Part shown: piece after piece, positions 8,822-16,266 of the stretch
Layout: every line of letters starts with the position of its first letter
How positions within the stretch are numbered: position 1 is the first letter of the stretch
From: CAYJFG01 sp051881695
Lineage (GTDB): Bacteria; Bacillota; Clostridia; Oscillospirales; Acutalibacteraceae
Assembly (NCBI GenBank): GCA_051881695.1
Contig: JBJEQJ010000026.1
Location: 1 to 36,212 of the forward strand
Reading direction: 5' to 3'
DNA: 36,212 nucleotides
Program-made: the position numbers and the translations under genes
The notes under the pieces: generated by a model
What the model saw: the letters and a program-made list of their open reading frames with translations, nothing else
Told to the model about the DNA's origin: nothing
The model's database searches: none

Positions 8822-9502
8822 ATGCAAAGTCAAGAGATAAAAAAGAATGAGGAAAATGTGAAGAACAAAAAAAGATACACGCTCGGCGAAGAAATATTCA
8901 ACGCTGTTTCGCACGGTACGGGAGGACTTTTATCAATAGCTGGAACAGTAATATTAATAGTATTTGCGGCAATTTACAGCGATGCATGGGCAGTGGTGAG
9001 CGCCTGTATTTACGGAGCGTCCTTAATAATACTCTACACAATGTCAACGCTTTATCACGCCATAACAAATGTTAAGGCAAAAAGCTTTTTCAGAATTATG
9101 GATCACAACACCATATTCTTTCTCATTGCCGGAACGTATACTCCGCTTACGCTCGTATGCCTAAGGGGAGTAACAGGCTGGATTTTGTTTGGCGTTGTAT
9201 GGGGTGCGGCGGCGCTGGGTATAGTGCTAAACTCCATAGACCTTGAAAAATTCAGAAAGCCGTCTGTCGTTTGCTATATTCTTATGGGCTGGGTAGTAAT
9301 ATTTGCAATCCGCCCTCTTACGGAGTCTATACCGCAAACCTCGCTTGTATTTCTGCTTATAGGCGGTGTGTTTTATACGCTGGGCATTATCTTTTATGCA
9401 ATAAAAAAGGTAAGGTACTTTCATTCTGTCTGGCATTTGTTTACTATTGCAGGAAGTATCTTTCATTACTTTTGTATACTGCTTGCAATAATACAAAGCT
9501 AG
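8822..9502 (+). CDS. hemolysin III / PAQR-type membrane protein
   Basis: 226 residues with about seven membrane segments. The family (COG1272, YqfA/HlyIII, related to adiponectin receptors) is marked by EEIFNAVSHGTGG, by HNTIFFLIAGTYTP, and by the C-terminal HSVWHLFTIAGSIFHYF, whose histidines form the putative metal site. Its bacterial role is unclear; the hemolysin name is historical. The ATG at 8822 lies 14 bases from GGAG, which is long. A GTG at 8858 with GAGG five bases before it is an alternative start that would remove 12 residues. It probably shares a transcript with the glucosidase. Its TAG stop is formed partly by an inserted element (see 9502-9675). Confidence 0.85.
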   Translation: MQSQEIKKNEENVKNKKRYTLGEEIFNAVSHGTGGLLSIAGTVILIVFAAIYSDAWAVVSACIYGASLIILYTMSTLYHAITNVKAKSFFRIMDHNTIFFLIAGTYTPLTLVCLRGVTGWILFGVVWGAAALGIVLNSIDLEKFRKPSVVCYILMGWVVIFAIRPLTESIPQTSLVFLLIGGVFYTLGIIFYAIKKVRYFHSVWHLFTIAGSIFHYFCILLAIIQS

Positions 9503-9675
9503 GGAAACACTGATTAAATCGTTTGTGCATATTGCGCCGTCAGATTTTTCGTTAGATTGTACAAACAAACCGCAGTAATGCTGACGCATTACGAGGATTT
9601 TTTGGGCAAACCGGCGGAAAATATGCAAGCAAGATGTGCAAACAGCTTTTCGGCGTGATTTATTCAGTGGTTCCC
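9502..9675. mobile_element. 174-bp MITE with ~20-bp terminal inverted repeats and TA target duplication
   Basis: The left end GGGAAACACTGATTAAATC and the reverse complement of the right end, GGGAACCACTGAATAAATC, match at 17 of 19 positions. TA dinucleotides flank the element at 9500-9501 and 9676-9677, as expected of IS630/Tc1-mariner-type insertion. The interior has no reading frame for a transposase but holds a perfect hairpin (GTAATGC/GCATTAC, 9575-9592). The TA target is the first two bases of the hemolysin-III stop codon; removing the element and one TA leaves TAA at the same place. Confidence 0.85.
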
Positions 9676-9757
9676 TAAGCGAACAAACATCATAAATTAT
9701 GCGCAGACGCTTATTTGTAAATAAATTGTGGAAACTTTAAACAAACTGTTATTATGC

Positions 9758-9785
9758 TTTACAAAAAAGGGTTTAGTGTTATAAT
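9758..9785 (+). promoter_or_regulatory. promoter of the zinc-ribbon/cohesin-like gene (extended -10)
   Basis: TTTACA (9758-9763) and TATAAT (9780-9785) are 16 bases apart, with TG at 9777-9778 making an extended -10. It lies downstream of the MITE, in the otherwise empty 9677-9829 stretch. Confidence 0.8.
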
Positions 9786-9829
9786 TATATACAGAGATTT
9801 GTTCCTAAAAAAGGAAAGGATAGATAGAA

Positions 9830-11212
9830 ATGATGCGTTGTCCCAAATGTGGAAATGAATATAATGAAGAAATAGGCAAATGTCCCATCTGCGGCAATAA
9901 TCCGCAGGAGGAGATAGAAAATCTTATTGAGCAGACAAAGTCACAGTATGTAAAGACAGAGGAGTTAACACCTAAGGAAGCAGGCATACAGCAAAACCTT
10001 CAGTCGGACGGTATACCTGAGCAAAATACTGACTCTGTTACAGAAAAAGCAGAAGAGTACGGCGACAGCTTTGAGCAGGGCAGTGAAGAAGAGAAAATAC
10101 CGGAGCATTTAAAGGAGTACGGCGAATTTGAAGTCGATCAGCAGAAAAAAAGAAAAGTGCCGCTTGGAGTTAAAATACTGATATGCATATTAATAATACT
10201 TGCCATAGCGGTGGGCGCAATGTTTGCAACAAATATGCTTTCTGTAAAGGACGGAAAGCTTACCTTTAACCCGAATGTTTTAAGCTTGACCGGACAGACA
10301 GAGAAAATACCGGAAACAACGCCTGAGGGAGAAAAGGTTACAGACCCCAACGGTAATGTAGTTTATAAGGAGCCTGCAACAAACCCTAACGGAGAAACAG
10401 CGACAGACCCGCAGGGTAATGTGATTTATCTGGAGCCTGCAACAGACCCGCAGGGGAATATCCGCTTTACGGAAAGCGGAGAGGTTATATATGTTGAGCC
10501 GGTAACTGACCCCAAAGGAAATGTAGTAGCAGCCGCTCCGGCCGGAAATTCATCAAGCGGTTCTTCATCTGGCACCGGCAATAATAACAGCTCAAACGGC
10601 GCAGGCTCACAGAACAATTCATCAAACAATTCGTCAAACAATTCATCGGGTAATTCATCTCAGACAGGCTCACAGTCAAGCCAAAGCATCCCCTCGTCAT
10701 CAAACAGCAGCTCTTCAAGCCAGAGCAGCTCAAATACAAGCAGCAAGCCGGAAAGCAATAGCAGCTCAAATACAAGCAGCAAGCCGGAAAACAACAGCAG
10801 CTCAAACGCAGAGGAGTCAACATCAGTTCAGATAAACGGCAAAACCTTTGAGGTGGGCGACAGAATAGTATATACTGCATATCTCAGCGAGGTGAACACT
10901 ACTGTATGTGCAATAAACGCATATGTAAGCTATAATTCCTCTATGCTTAAAATTGACAGCGATACAATTCGTTTTCCTGAAATAAGTCCTGCTACATATA
11001 ACGATAAGCTTAAGGACGAGCTGTTGTTTAATGCGTCCGATTTAGGCGGCTACAGCTTTGCGCAGGAAAATATAGTAGTTACAGCGGAATTTGTAATTAC
11101 TAAATCAAGCTCAACTGCAAGCGAAATCAACTTAAACTTTAACGAGCTTGTCGATTACGACGGAAAAGATATTGAACCGGGACAGGTAAGACAGACAGTA
11201 GAAAAGGTATAA
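9830..11212 (+). CDS. membrane protein with cytoplasmic zinc ribbon and extracellular cohesin-like domain
   Basis: 460 residues. Order: a four-Cys zinc ribbon (Cys4, Cys7, Cys18, Cys21); a Glu-rich stretch; one membrane segment at about 112-135; tandem repeats of a TDPxGNVxYxEPA unit (about 165-235); a Ser/Asn-rich linker (about 235-328); and a C-terminal domain of about 130 residues (INGKTFEVGDRIVYTAYL, then AINAYVSYNSSMLKI). This last domain resembles the cohesin fold, whose members bind dockerins on enzymes, and is clearly related to the domain at residues 305-455 of the protein at 28189. The ribbon should be in the cytoplasm and the cohesin-like part outside. AAGGAAAGGA precedes the ATG; a second ATG follows immediately. 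Ligand unknown. The cohesin assignment is by eye. Confidence 0.75.
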   Translation: MMRCPKCGNEYNEEIGKCPICGNNPQEEIENLIEQTKSQYVKTEELTPKEAGIQQNLQSDGIPEQNTDSVTEKAEEYGDSFEQGSEEEKIPEHLKEYGEFEVDQQKKRKVPLGVKILICILIILAIAVGAMFATNMLSVKDGKLTFNPNVLSLTGQTEKIPETTPEGEKVTDPNGNVVYKEPATNPNGETATDPQGNVIYLEPATDPQGNIRFTESGEVIYVEPVTDPKGNVVAAAPAGNSSSGSSSGTGNNNSSNGAGSQNNSSNNSSNNSSGNSSQTGSQSSQSIPSSSNSSSSSQSSSNTSSKPESNSSSNTSSKPENNSSSNAEESTSVQINGKTFEVGDRIVYTAYLSEVNTTVCAINAYVSYNSSMLKIDSDTIRFPEISPATYNDKLKDELLFNASDLGGYSFAQENIVVTAEFVITKSSSTASEINLNFNELVDYDGKDIEPGQVRQTVEKV

Positions 11213-11232
11213 AATAATAAATTATAAAAATC

Positions 11233-11286
11233 GGGGGCTGTAAAAATCGGCGGATATCATTTAACCGCAGTTTTTATACAGCCCCC
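11233..11286. terminator. terminator between convergent genes
   Basis: GGGGGCTGTA at 11233-11242 pairs with TACAGCCCCC at 11277-11286, with A-run and T-run inside extending the stem and a small CGG/CCG inner pair. It follows the cohesin-like gene and faces the dehydrogenase gene. Confidence 0.7.
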
Positions 11287-11312
11287 AAGGTTTCTTTAAA
11301 TGTTTTAAGGTA

Positions 11313-12263
11313 TTACGGTACAATTGTATTTTGCGGCTTGCCGCTTAAAAATGCTTCTATATTGCCGCACACTATATCAATAAGCCTGCGACGTGTTTCA
11401 ATGGGTGCCCAGGCAACGTGCGGAGTAAGTGTAATGTTTTCAATGCCGAACAAGGCACAGCTTTGCGCCATCGGCTCAGGGTCAAGCACATCTATTGCCG
11501 CACCGGATAAATGCCCGCTTAATACTGCATTTGCAAGAGCTTTTTCGTCAACAACTCCGCCCCGTGCAGTGTTAATAAAATATGCGTCCCTTTTAAATTT
11601 ATTAAAGGTGTTCTCGTTAAACATCTTTTCGCTTTCTTTATTTAGCGGGCAATGAACAGATACAATGTCGCTTTGCTTTAACAGTGTATCAAGCGCTGTA
11701 AATTCAACGCCGTCAAAGCTTTTTTTGCTGCGGGAATATGCAAGCACCCTCATACCAAACGCAAGCGCAATTTTTGCAACACGGGCGGCGATAGTACCAA
11801 AGCCGACAAGACCGATTGTCTTGCCGCACAGCTCGCTTGTGTTATATACAAAGGGAGAGAAAATCTCGCTTTTCTTCCAACCGCCGCACTGCACAAAGCT
11901 GTTATATTTTGAAATTTTGCTGTAATGCTCAAGTATAAATGCAAAGGTGTGCTGTGCAACTGCCTCGGTGGAATACCCTCCTGCATTGCATACAGTTATG
12001 TTTTTTTCCTTGCAATAGGGAAGGTCTATATTGTTGTAGCCAGTTGCAAATAATCCGATATATTTTAATTTGTCTGCTTTTCTTAATGTAAAGCTGTTAA
12101 GCAGCGTTTTGTTGCAAAGAATAATATCGGCGTCACGGACAACGTCGGCAACCTCGTCATACGGCGTCAGCGGCAGCGCGGTGACCTGTCCGTATTTTTC
12201 AAAAACAGACAGGTCAATATCACCGTTAGTTACTGTTCTACAGTCTGTAATTACAATTTTCAT
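11313..12263 (-). CDS. D-isomer-specific 2-hydroxyacid dehydrogenase (NAD-dependent)
   Basis: 316 residues, cytoplasmic. These enzymes interconvert 2-keto acids and D-2-hydroxy acids; the sequence is most like the glycerate/hydroxypyruvate group. The Rossmann signature is GLVGFGTIAARVAKIA. The catalytic triad of the family is visible: Arg in NTARGGVVDE, the Glu of LDPEP, and His in LTPHVAWAP. The start at 12263 (MKIVITDC) begins the conserved N-terminal domain. The reading frame stays open about 100 codons further upstream, but that extension is low-complexity, AT-rich and family-foreign. The ribosome site AAAGGGG lies 13 bases away, which is rather far. Substrate cannot be set from sequence. 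Confidence 0.88.
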   Translation of the reverse strand: MKIVITDCRTVTNGDIDLSVFEKYGQVTALPLTPYDEVADVVRDADIILCNKTLLNSFTLRKADKLKYIGLFATGYNNIDLPYCKEKNITVCNAGGYSTEAVAQHTFAFILEHYSKISKYNSFVQCGGWKKSEIFSPFVYNTSELCGKTIGLVGFGTIAARVAKIALAFGMRVLAYSRSKKSFDGVEFTALDTLLKQSDIVSVHCPLNKESEKMFNENTFNKFKRDAYFINTARGGVVDEKALANAVLSGHLSGAAIDVLDPEPMAQSCALFGIENITLTPHVAWAPIETRRRLIDIVCGNIEAFLSGKPQNTIVP

Positions 12264-12392
12264 TTTATTATCATAACCCCTTTCAGGTTTAGTTGTTCTT
12301 AATTTATATGTCTTTTGCTTTATTATAATAATAACACGCAAAGCACGCTGAAAACAATACGTAAACAATATTAAACTATATTTGCCGAAAAT

Positions 12393-12421
12393 TTGAAATG
12401 TAGGCTTAATAATGATATAAT
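12393..12421 (+). promoter_or_regulatory. promoter of the DUF951-prfA group (extended -10)
   Basis: TTGAAA (12393-12398) and TATAAT (12416-12421) are 17 bases apart, with TG at 12413-12414 one base before the -10 hexamer. It reads into DUF951, prfA, tsaC, coaE and the transglycosylase gene. Confidence 0.8.
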
Positions 12422-12455
12422 AAAAGTCAATACAAAGATAAAGGAGGCATAACCG

Positions 12456-12647
12456 ATGGATGTACAGGTAGGAGATATACTTGAAATGAAAAAAGCACAC
12501 CCGTGCGGAAGCAAAAAATTTTCTGTTTTGCGTATAGGTATGGACTTTAAAATAAAATGTATGGAATGTGGGCACGAGATTATGCTTCCCCGGTCAAAGG
12601 CAGAAAAAAATATAAGGAAGATTATCCGCCCCGAAAGCGGCCATTAG
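12456..12647 (+). CDS. DUF951 family small protein
   Basis: 63 residues, the normal length for this short conserved Firmicutes family. The sequence MDVQVGDILEMKKAHPCGS and the following IKCMECGHEIMLPR are typical. Cys residues in HPCG and CMECGH look like a small metal or nucleic-acid-binding unit. The family has no established function; a basic, RNA- or DNA-associated role is only a guess. AAAGGAGG stands directly before the start. It leads a group continuing into prfA, from which it is separated by 77 bases containing a long inverted repeat. Confidence 0.85.
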   Translation: MDVQVGDILEMKKAHPCGSKKFSVLRIGMDFKIKCMECGHEIMLPRSKAEKNIRKIIRPESGH

Positions 12648-12726
12648 CTGTGCAAATTTAAGGCATGATGTAAAATTTTATGATATGCCCCCGGATTTGA
12701 ATAATTATTAAGGAGATTTGCACAGT
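12647..12726 (+). promoter_or_regulatory. long-range hairpin covering the prfA start region
   Basis: CTGTGCAAAT (12648-12657) is the exact reverse complement of ATTTGCACAG (12716-12725); flanking G-T and T-A pairs lengthen the stem. The 3' arm runs from just after the ribosome site (AAGGAG, about 12710-12715) to the first base of the GTG start. An inner GGCAT/ATGCC stem (12662-12666, 12685-12689) supports folding. The structure could mask initiation of prfA. Confidence 0.55.
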
Positions 12727-13795
12727 GTTTGATAAAATAGAAATTTTTGAAAAAAGATACGAGGAGCTGAGCCGGAAGCTTTATGACGGTGCTGTTGCAA
12801 GCGATGCAGAGCTTTATGCGCAGATAATGAAGGAGCTTAAAACGCTTGAGCCTATTGCGCTTACCTACAAAAAATATAAGCAGGCGCAGGAGAGTATGGC
12901 GGAGGCGTCGGAAATACTCGGTGACAGTACGGCAGATAAAGAATTAAAGGAAATTGCAGACGAACAGCTTGCACAGGCAAAGGAGGATATAGAAGCTTTA
13001 AGCGACGAGCTTAAAATTCTGCTTCTTCCGAAAGACCCCAACGACAGCCGAAACGTAATTGTTGAAATACGAGGCGGTGCAGGCGGAGAGGAAGCAGCGC
13101 TGTTTTGCGGTGTCCTTTACAGAATGTACAGTATGTATGCCGAGAAAAAGGGCTTTAAAACAGAGCTTATTAACGCAAACGAAACGGAGCTGGGCGGCTA
13201 CAAGGAAGTAAGCTTTATGATAAACGGAGAGGGAGCGTTCTCCCGTTTTAAATTTGAAAGCGGCGTTCACAGGGTGCAGAGAGTTCCCGAAACCGAGTCG
13301 CAGGGCAGAATACACACCTCTACCGTAACTGTGGCAGTGCTGCCGGAGGCAGAGGATGTAGAGCTTGAAATTAACCCGGCAGATTTGCAGATAGACACCT
13401 TCAGAAGCAGCGGCGCAGGAGGACAGCACATAAATAAGACCGAGTCTGCAATACGCATTACGCATATACCAACAGGCGTAGTGGTTGAATGTCAGGACGA
13501 AAGAAGTCAGTATAAAAACAAGGACAAGGCTATGAAGGTGCTGAAATCAAGGCTTCTTCAGGCAAAACAGCAGGAACAGACAGACGCAGTGGCGCAGGAG
13601 AGAAAGCTGCAGGTTGGTACAGGCGACAGAAGCGAAAGAATACGAACCTACAATTATCCGCAAGGCAGAATAACCGACCACAGAATAGGACTTACTCTTT
13701 ATAAGCTTGACGAGGTTTTAAACGGCGGACTTGACGAGGTAATGGACGCGCTTACTGCGGCATACAGGGCGCAGCAGCTTGAGTCGCAGAATTAA
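12725..13795 (+). CDS. prfA: peptide chain release factor 1
   Basis: 356 residues, standard length. RF1 recognises UAA and UAG stop codons and triggers peptide release on the ribosome. The universal GGQ motif is at residues 232-234 in SSGAGGQHINKTESA. The stop-codon-reading PxT tripeptide is Pro188-Glu189-Thr190 in RVPETESQGRIHTS. The PxT form, and not SPF, makes it RF1 and not RF2. The start codon is GTG, with AAGGAGAT upstream, and its first base lies in the stem described at 12647-12726. The frequent downstream neighbour prmC, which methylates the GGQ glutamine, is not here; tsaC follows instead after 53 bases. Confidence 0.97.
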   Translation: MFDKIEIFEKRYEELSRKLYDGAVASDAELYAQIMKELKTLEPIALTYKKYKQAQESMAEASEILGDSTADKELKEIADEQLAQAKEDIEALSDELKILLLPKDPNDSRNVIVEIRGGAGGEEAALFCGVLYRMYSMYAEKKGFKTELINANETELGGYKEVSFMINGEGAFSRFKFESGVHRVQRVPETESQGRIHTSTVTVAVLPEAEDVELEINPADLQIDTFRSSGAGGQHINKTESAIRITHIPTGVVVECQDERSQYKNKDKAMKVLKSRLLQAKQQEQTDAVAQERKLQVGTGDRSERIRTYNYPQGRITDHRIGLTLYKLDEVLNGGLDEVMDALTAAYRAQQLESQN

Positions 13796-13848
13796 TTGCC
13801 GCAGATTATTTGCGGTGAAAATGTCTTTCAGGGAAAGAATGAGGTTTT

Positions 13849-14868
13849 ATGGAAACTAAACTATTAAAGGAAAATGAAATAGACAAGGCAGCGCAGATTA
13901 TTATAAACGGCGGGCTGGTTGCAATGCCGACAGAGACAGTTTACGGCCTTGCGGCAAACGCCTTAAACGGCGAAGCAGTTGCAAAAATTTTCAAGGCAAA
14001 GGGCAGACCGATGGACAATCCGCTTATTGTTCATATTGCAGATTTTATTGATATAGACAGGCTTACCGTAAAAATTCCGGCAAAGGCGTATATTCTGGCA
14101 GAAACCTTCTGGCCCGGACCGCTTACGATAATTTTGCCGAAAAGCGATATTATCCCCAAGGAGGTAAGCGCAGGTCTTGATACGGTGGCAATACGCTTTC
14201 CGTCGCACAGGCTTGCCCGTGAGCTTATACGCAAAGCAGGCGTTCCGCTTGCTGCACCCAGCGCAAATCTGTCGGGCAGTCCAAGTCCTACTGCGGCGCT
14301 TCATGTTTATAAGGATTTAAACGGCAAAATCGACGCTATACTTGACGGCGGAAGCTGCAGCGTGGGGCTTGAATCAACGGTAATTACATTTGCAGGGGAA
14401 AAACCTCGGCTTTTAAGACCGGGCGGAGTAACGCTTGAGCAGATGCAGGGTGTAATAGGCGAAATTGATGTTGACAAGGCAGTGCTCAGTAAGCTTGAAG
14501 ACGGAGCAGTTGCGGCAAGCCCCGGTATGAAGTACAAGCATTACGCACCCAAGGCAAGAGTGATTATAATAAAAGCAGACGACAGAAAATATATTGAATA
14601 TATAAACGGTTTAAAACAGGAAAACTCGGCGGCGCTTTGCTACGAGGAGGATATGAGCTTTTTAAATATAAAGTCATATTCAATGGGTAAAAAGGACGAT
14701 TCGGCGGCACACGCTAAAAATCTTTTTTCACAGCTGAGAAAAATTGATGAGGACAATATAGCAGTAGTGTATGCGCGCTGCCCTAAGGCAAGCGGAGTAG
14801 ATATGGCGGTTTATAACCGTTTGGTGCGTGCCGCAGGATTTGAGGTGAAAAATCTTGAAGAGCTATAA
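13849..14868 (+). CDS. tsaC: L-threonylcarbamoyladenylate synthase (Sua5/TsaC type)
   Basis: 339 residues. It makes threonylcarbamoyl-AMP from threonine, bicarbonate and ATP, the first step of t6A37 formation on tRNAs reading ANN codons. The YrdC domain fills about residues 1-205: GLVAMPTETVYGLAANA, KAKGRPMDNPLIVHI, and SANLSGSPSPT are its nucleotide and threonine-binding motifs. A C-terminal Sua5 domain follows from about 220 (SPGMKYKHYAPKA). The length marks it as the long Sua5 form and not the short TsaC. A GAGG site precedes the ATG. The gene overlaps coaE by 14 bases, showing tight co-translation. Confidence 0.93.
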   Translation: METKLLKENEIDKAAQIIINGGLVAMPTETVYGLAANALNGEAVAKIFKAKGRPMDNPLIVHIADFIDIDRLTVKIPAKAYILAETFWPGPLTIILPKSDIIPKEVSAGLDTVAIRFPSHRLARELIRKAGVPLAAPSANLSGSPSPTAALHVYKDLNGKIDAILDGGSCSVGLESTVITFAGEKPRLLRPGGVTLEQMQGVIGEIDVDKAVLSKLEDGAVAASPGMKYKHYAPKARVIIIKADDRKYIEYINGLKQENSAALCYEEDMSFLNIKSYSMGKKDDSAAHAKNLFSQLRKIDEDNIAVVYARCPKASGVDMAVYNRLVRAAGFEVKNLEEL

Positions 14869-15457
14869 GCTTATCGGGCTTACAGGCCCGACAGGCGCAG
14901 GAAAAAGCACGCTGTGTAATATTTTGCTTGAAAACGAAGCTGTAAGAATAATTGATGCCGATAAGCTAGCAAGGCAGGCGACGGAAAAAGAAAGCACCTG
15001 CACAGCGGCGCTTAAAGCTGTATTCGGAGAAGATATTGAGGATGAAAACGGCAGCATAATTCGCTCAAAGCTTGCACAAAGGGCGTTTGCATCAAAAGAG
15101 AATACACAGCTTCTCAACAGCATAGTTCACCCGTGGGTATTTTTAAAAGCCTTTGAGCTTATTAAAAAATACGGCAAGGAGGGTGCAAAATACATTTTCT
15201 TTGATGCGCCGGTGCTTTTTGAAAGCAATGCAGATTCCGTATGCGACGCAGTTGTTTGCGTTGTTGCGTCACAAAGCGTAAGACTAAAAAGGATTATAAA
15301 GCGTGACGGCATTACAGCCGAGCAGGCAAGGCTGAGAATAAGCGCACAGCACAGCGAAGAATTTTATGAGGAAAAGTCAGATTATATTATTAGAGGAGAT
15401 AGGGACTTAAACTATTTGCGGCAGGAGGCTGAAAAGCTTCTGTTATTGATAAACTAG
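14855..15457 (+). CDS. coaE: dephospho-CoA kinase
   Basis: 200 residues. CoaE adds the 3'-phosphate to dephospho-CoA, the last step of CoA synthesis, in the cytoplasm. The P-loop GLTGPTGAGKST sits at residues 8-19; IIDADKLAR and the HPWVF/FFDAPVLFES segments are typical of the family. The start codon is TTG at 14855, with GAGGTG seven bases before it, inside the end of tsaC. The order coaE then lytic transglycosylase is common in clostridia, from general knowledge. Nothing unusual in length or key residues. Confidence 0.95.
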   Translation: MKSYKLIGLTGPTGAGKSTLCNILLENEAVRIIDADKLARQATEKESTCTAALKAVFGEDIEDENGSIIRSKLAQRAFASKENTQLLNSIVHPWVFLKAFELIKKYGKEGAKYIFFDAPVLFESNADSVCDAVVCVVASQSVRLKRIIKRDGITAEQARLRISAQHSEEFYEEKSDYIIRGDRDLNYLRQEAEKLLLLIN

Positions 15458-15484
15458 TTTTAGAAAGGAGTTAAGACCGTAATT

Positions 15485-16135
15485 ATGTCGAATTACAGGT
15501 ATACAACCCCGGCTCCTCAAAGAAAGAGGAAAACAAAAAACGAAAAAAATAAAAAAAGCTTTTTGGGCGCATTTGTTGCAATAATAATAACAGCCGCAGT
15601 TTTTGTTTCGATAATTATTGTTATTGTTAATTCCTTTCAAAGCTCATCAAGCGATTTCCAAAAGGCACAGTACCCTACAAAGTACGAGAATATTGTAAAC
15701 GAGATGTCGCAAAAGTATCAGGTGGAAAAAAAGCTTATTTTTGCAGTGATAAGAACAGAAAGTCATTTCGACCCCGATGCAGGCTCATCAGCCGGTGCTA
15801 TGGGACTTATGCAGATAATACCCGAAACCTTTGAGTGGCTTCAGATCTATTATAACGGCGAGGTCACGATGAACAGCGAATATTTATACGACCCCGAGGT
15901 TAATATAGAATACGGAACAATGTTTTTAAGGTATCTTTTGGAAAAGTACAGTGTGGAGGAAACTGCCGTTGCGGCATATAACGCAGGCTTTGGCATAGTT
16001 GACGAGTGGCTTTCCGACAGCAGTTATTCTCCGGACGGTAAAACGCTTTCTTACATACCTTATGATGAAACGGCAAATTATGTTGTAAAGGTGGAAAATG
16101 CAAAGCTAAAGTATGAAAGCATATATAATATGTAG
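15485..16135 (+). CDS. lytic transglycosylase, SLT domain (GH23)
   Basis: 216 residues. A short basic N-terminus is followed by a membrane segment (about residues 31-53), then an extracellular SLT domain that cuts peptidoglycan glycan strands with 1,6-anhydro products. The catalytic Glu is Glu92 in AVIRTESHFDP. The next motifs, SSAGAMGLMQIIPET and AVAAYNAGFG, complete the family pattern. The length agrees with minimal membrane-anchored enzymes. AAAGGAG lies about 14 bases before the ATG, which is loose, but no better start exists. It is the last gene of the run beginning at DUF951. Confidence 0.92.
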   Translation: MSNYRYTTPAPQRKRKTKNEKNKKSFLGAFVAIIITAAVFVSIIIVIVNSFQSSSSDFQKAQYPTKYENIVNEMSQKYQVEKKLIFAVIRTESHFDPDAGSSAGAMGLMQIIPETFEWLQIYYNGEVTMNSEYLYDPEVNIEYGTMFLRYLLEKYSVEETAVAAYNAGFGIVDEWLSDSSYSPDGKTLSYIPYDETANYVVKVENAKLKYESIYNM

Positions 16136-16158
16136 CCTTTAAGTATAAATAAAAATAT

Positions 16159-16231
16159 GGTTATTCCTTTTACTGCGCTGCCCCCTGATTACTGCACTGC
16201 CTAAATTTGCAGCTACTTCAAAGGGATAATC
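16159..16231. repeat. imperfect inverted repeat after the transglycosylase gene
   Basis: GGTTATTCCTTT (16159-16170) pairs with AAAGGGATAATC (16220-16231), with two G-T pairs. Inside lie two near-identical direct copies, ACTGCGCTGCC and ACTGCACTGCC. It may act as a terminator or be a decayed repeat; no long T run follows on the plus strand. Confidence 0.35.
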
Positions 16232-16266
16232 GGAAATGTAAAATTACAGAAGAAAGGAAGATAATT

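Noticed and set aside
12264..12575. N-terminal extension of the 2-hydroxyacid dehydrogenase
   Set aside because: About 100 extra codons rich in Phe, Tyr and Ile with no family likeness; the conserved domain starts at 12263 and the DUF951 start lies within this stretch on the other strand.
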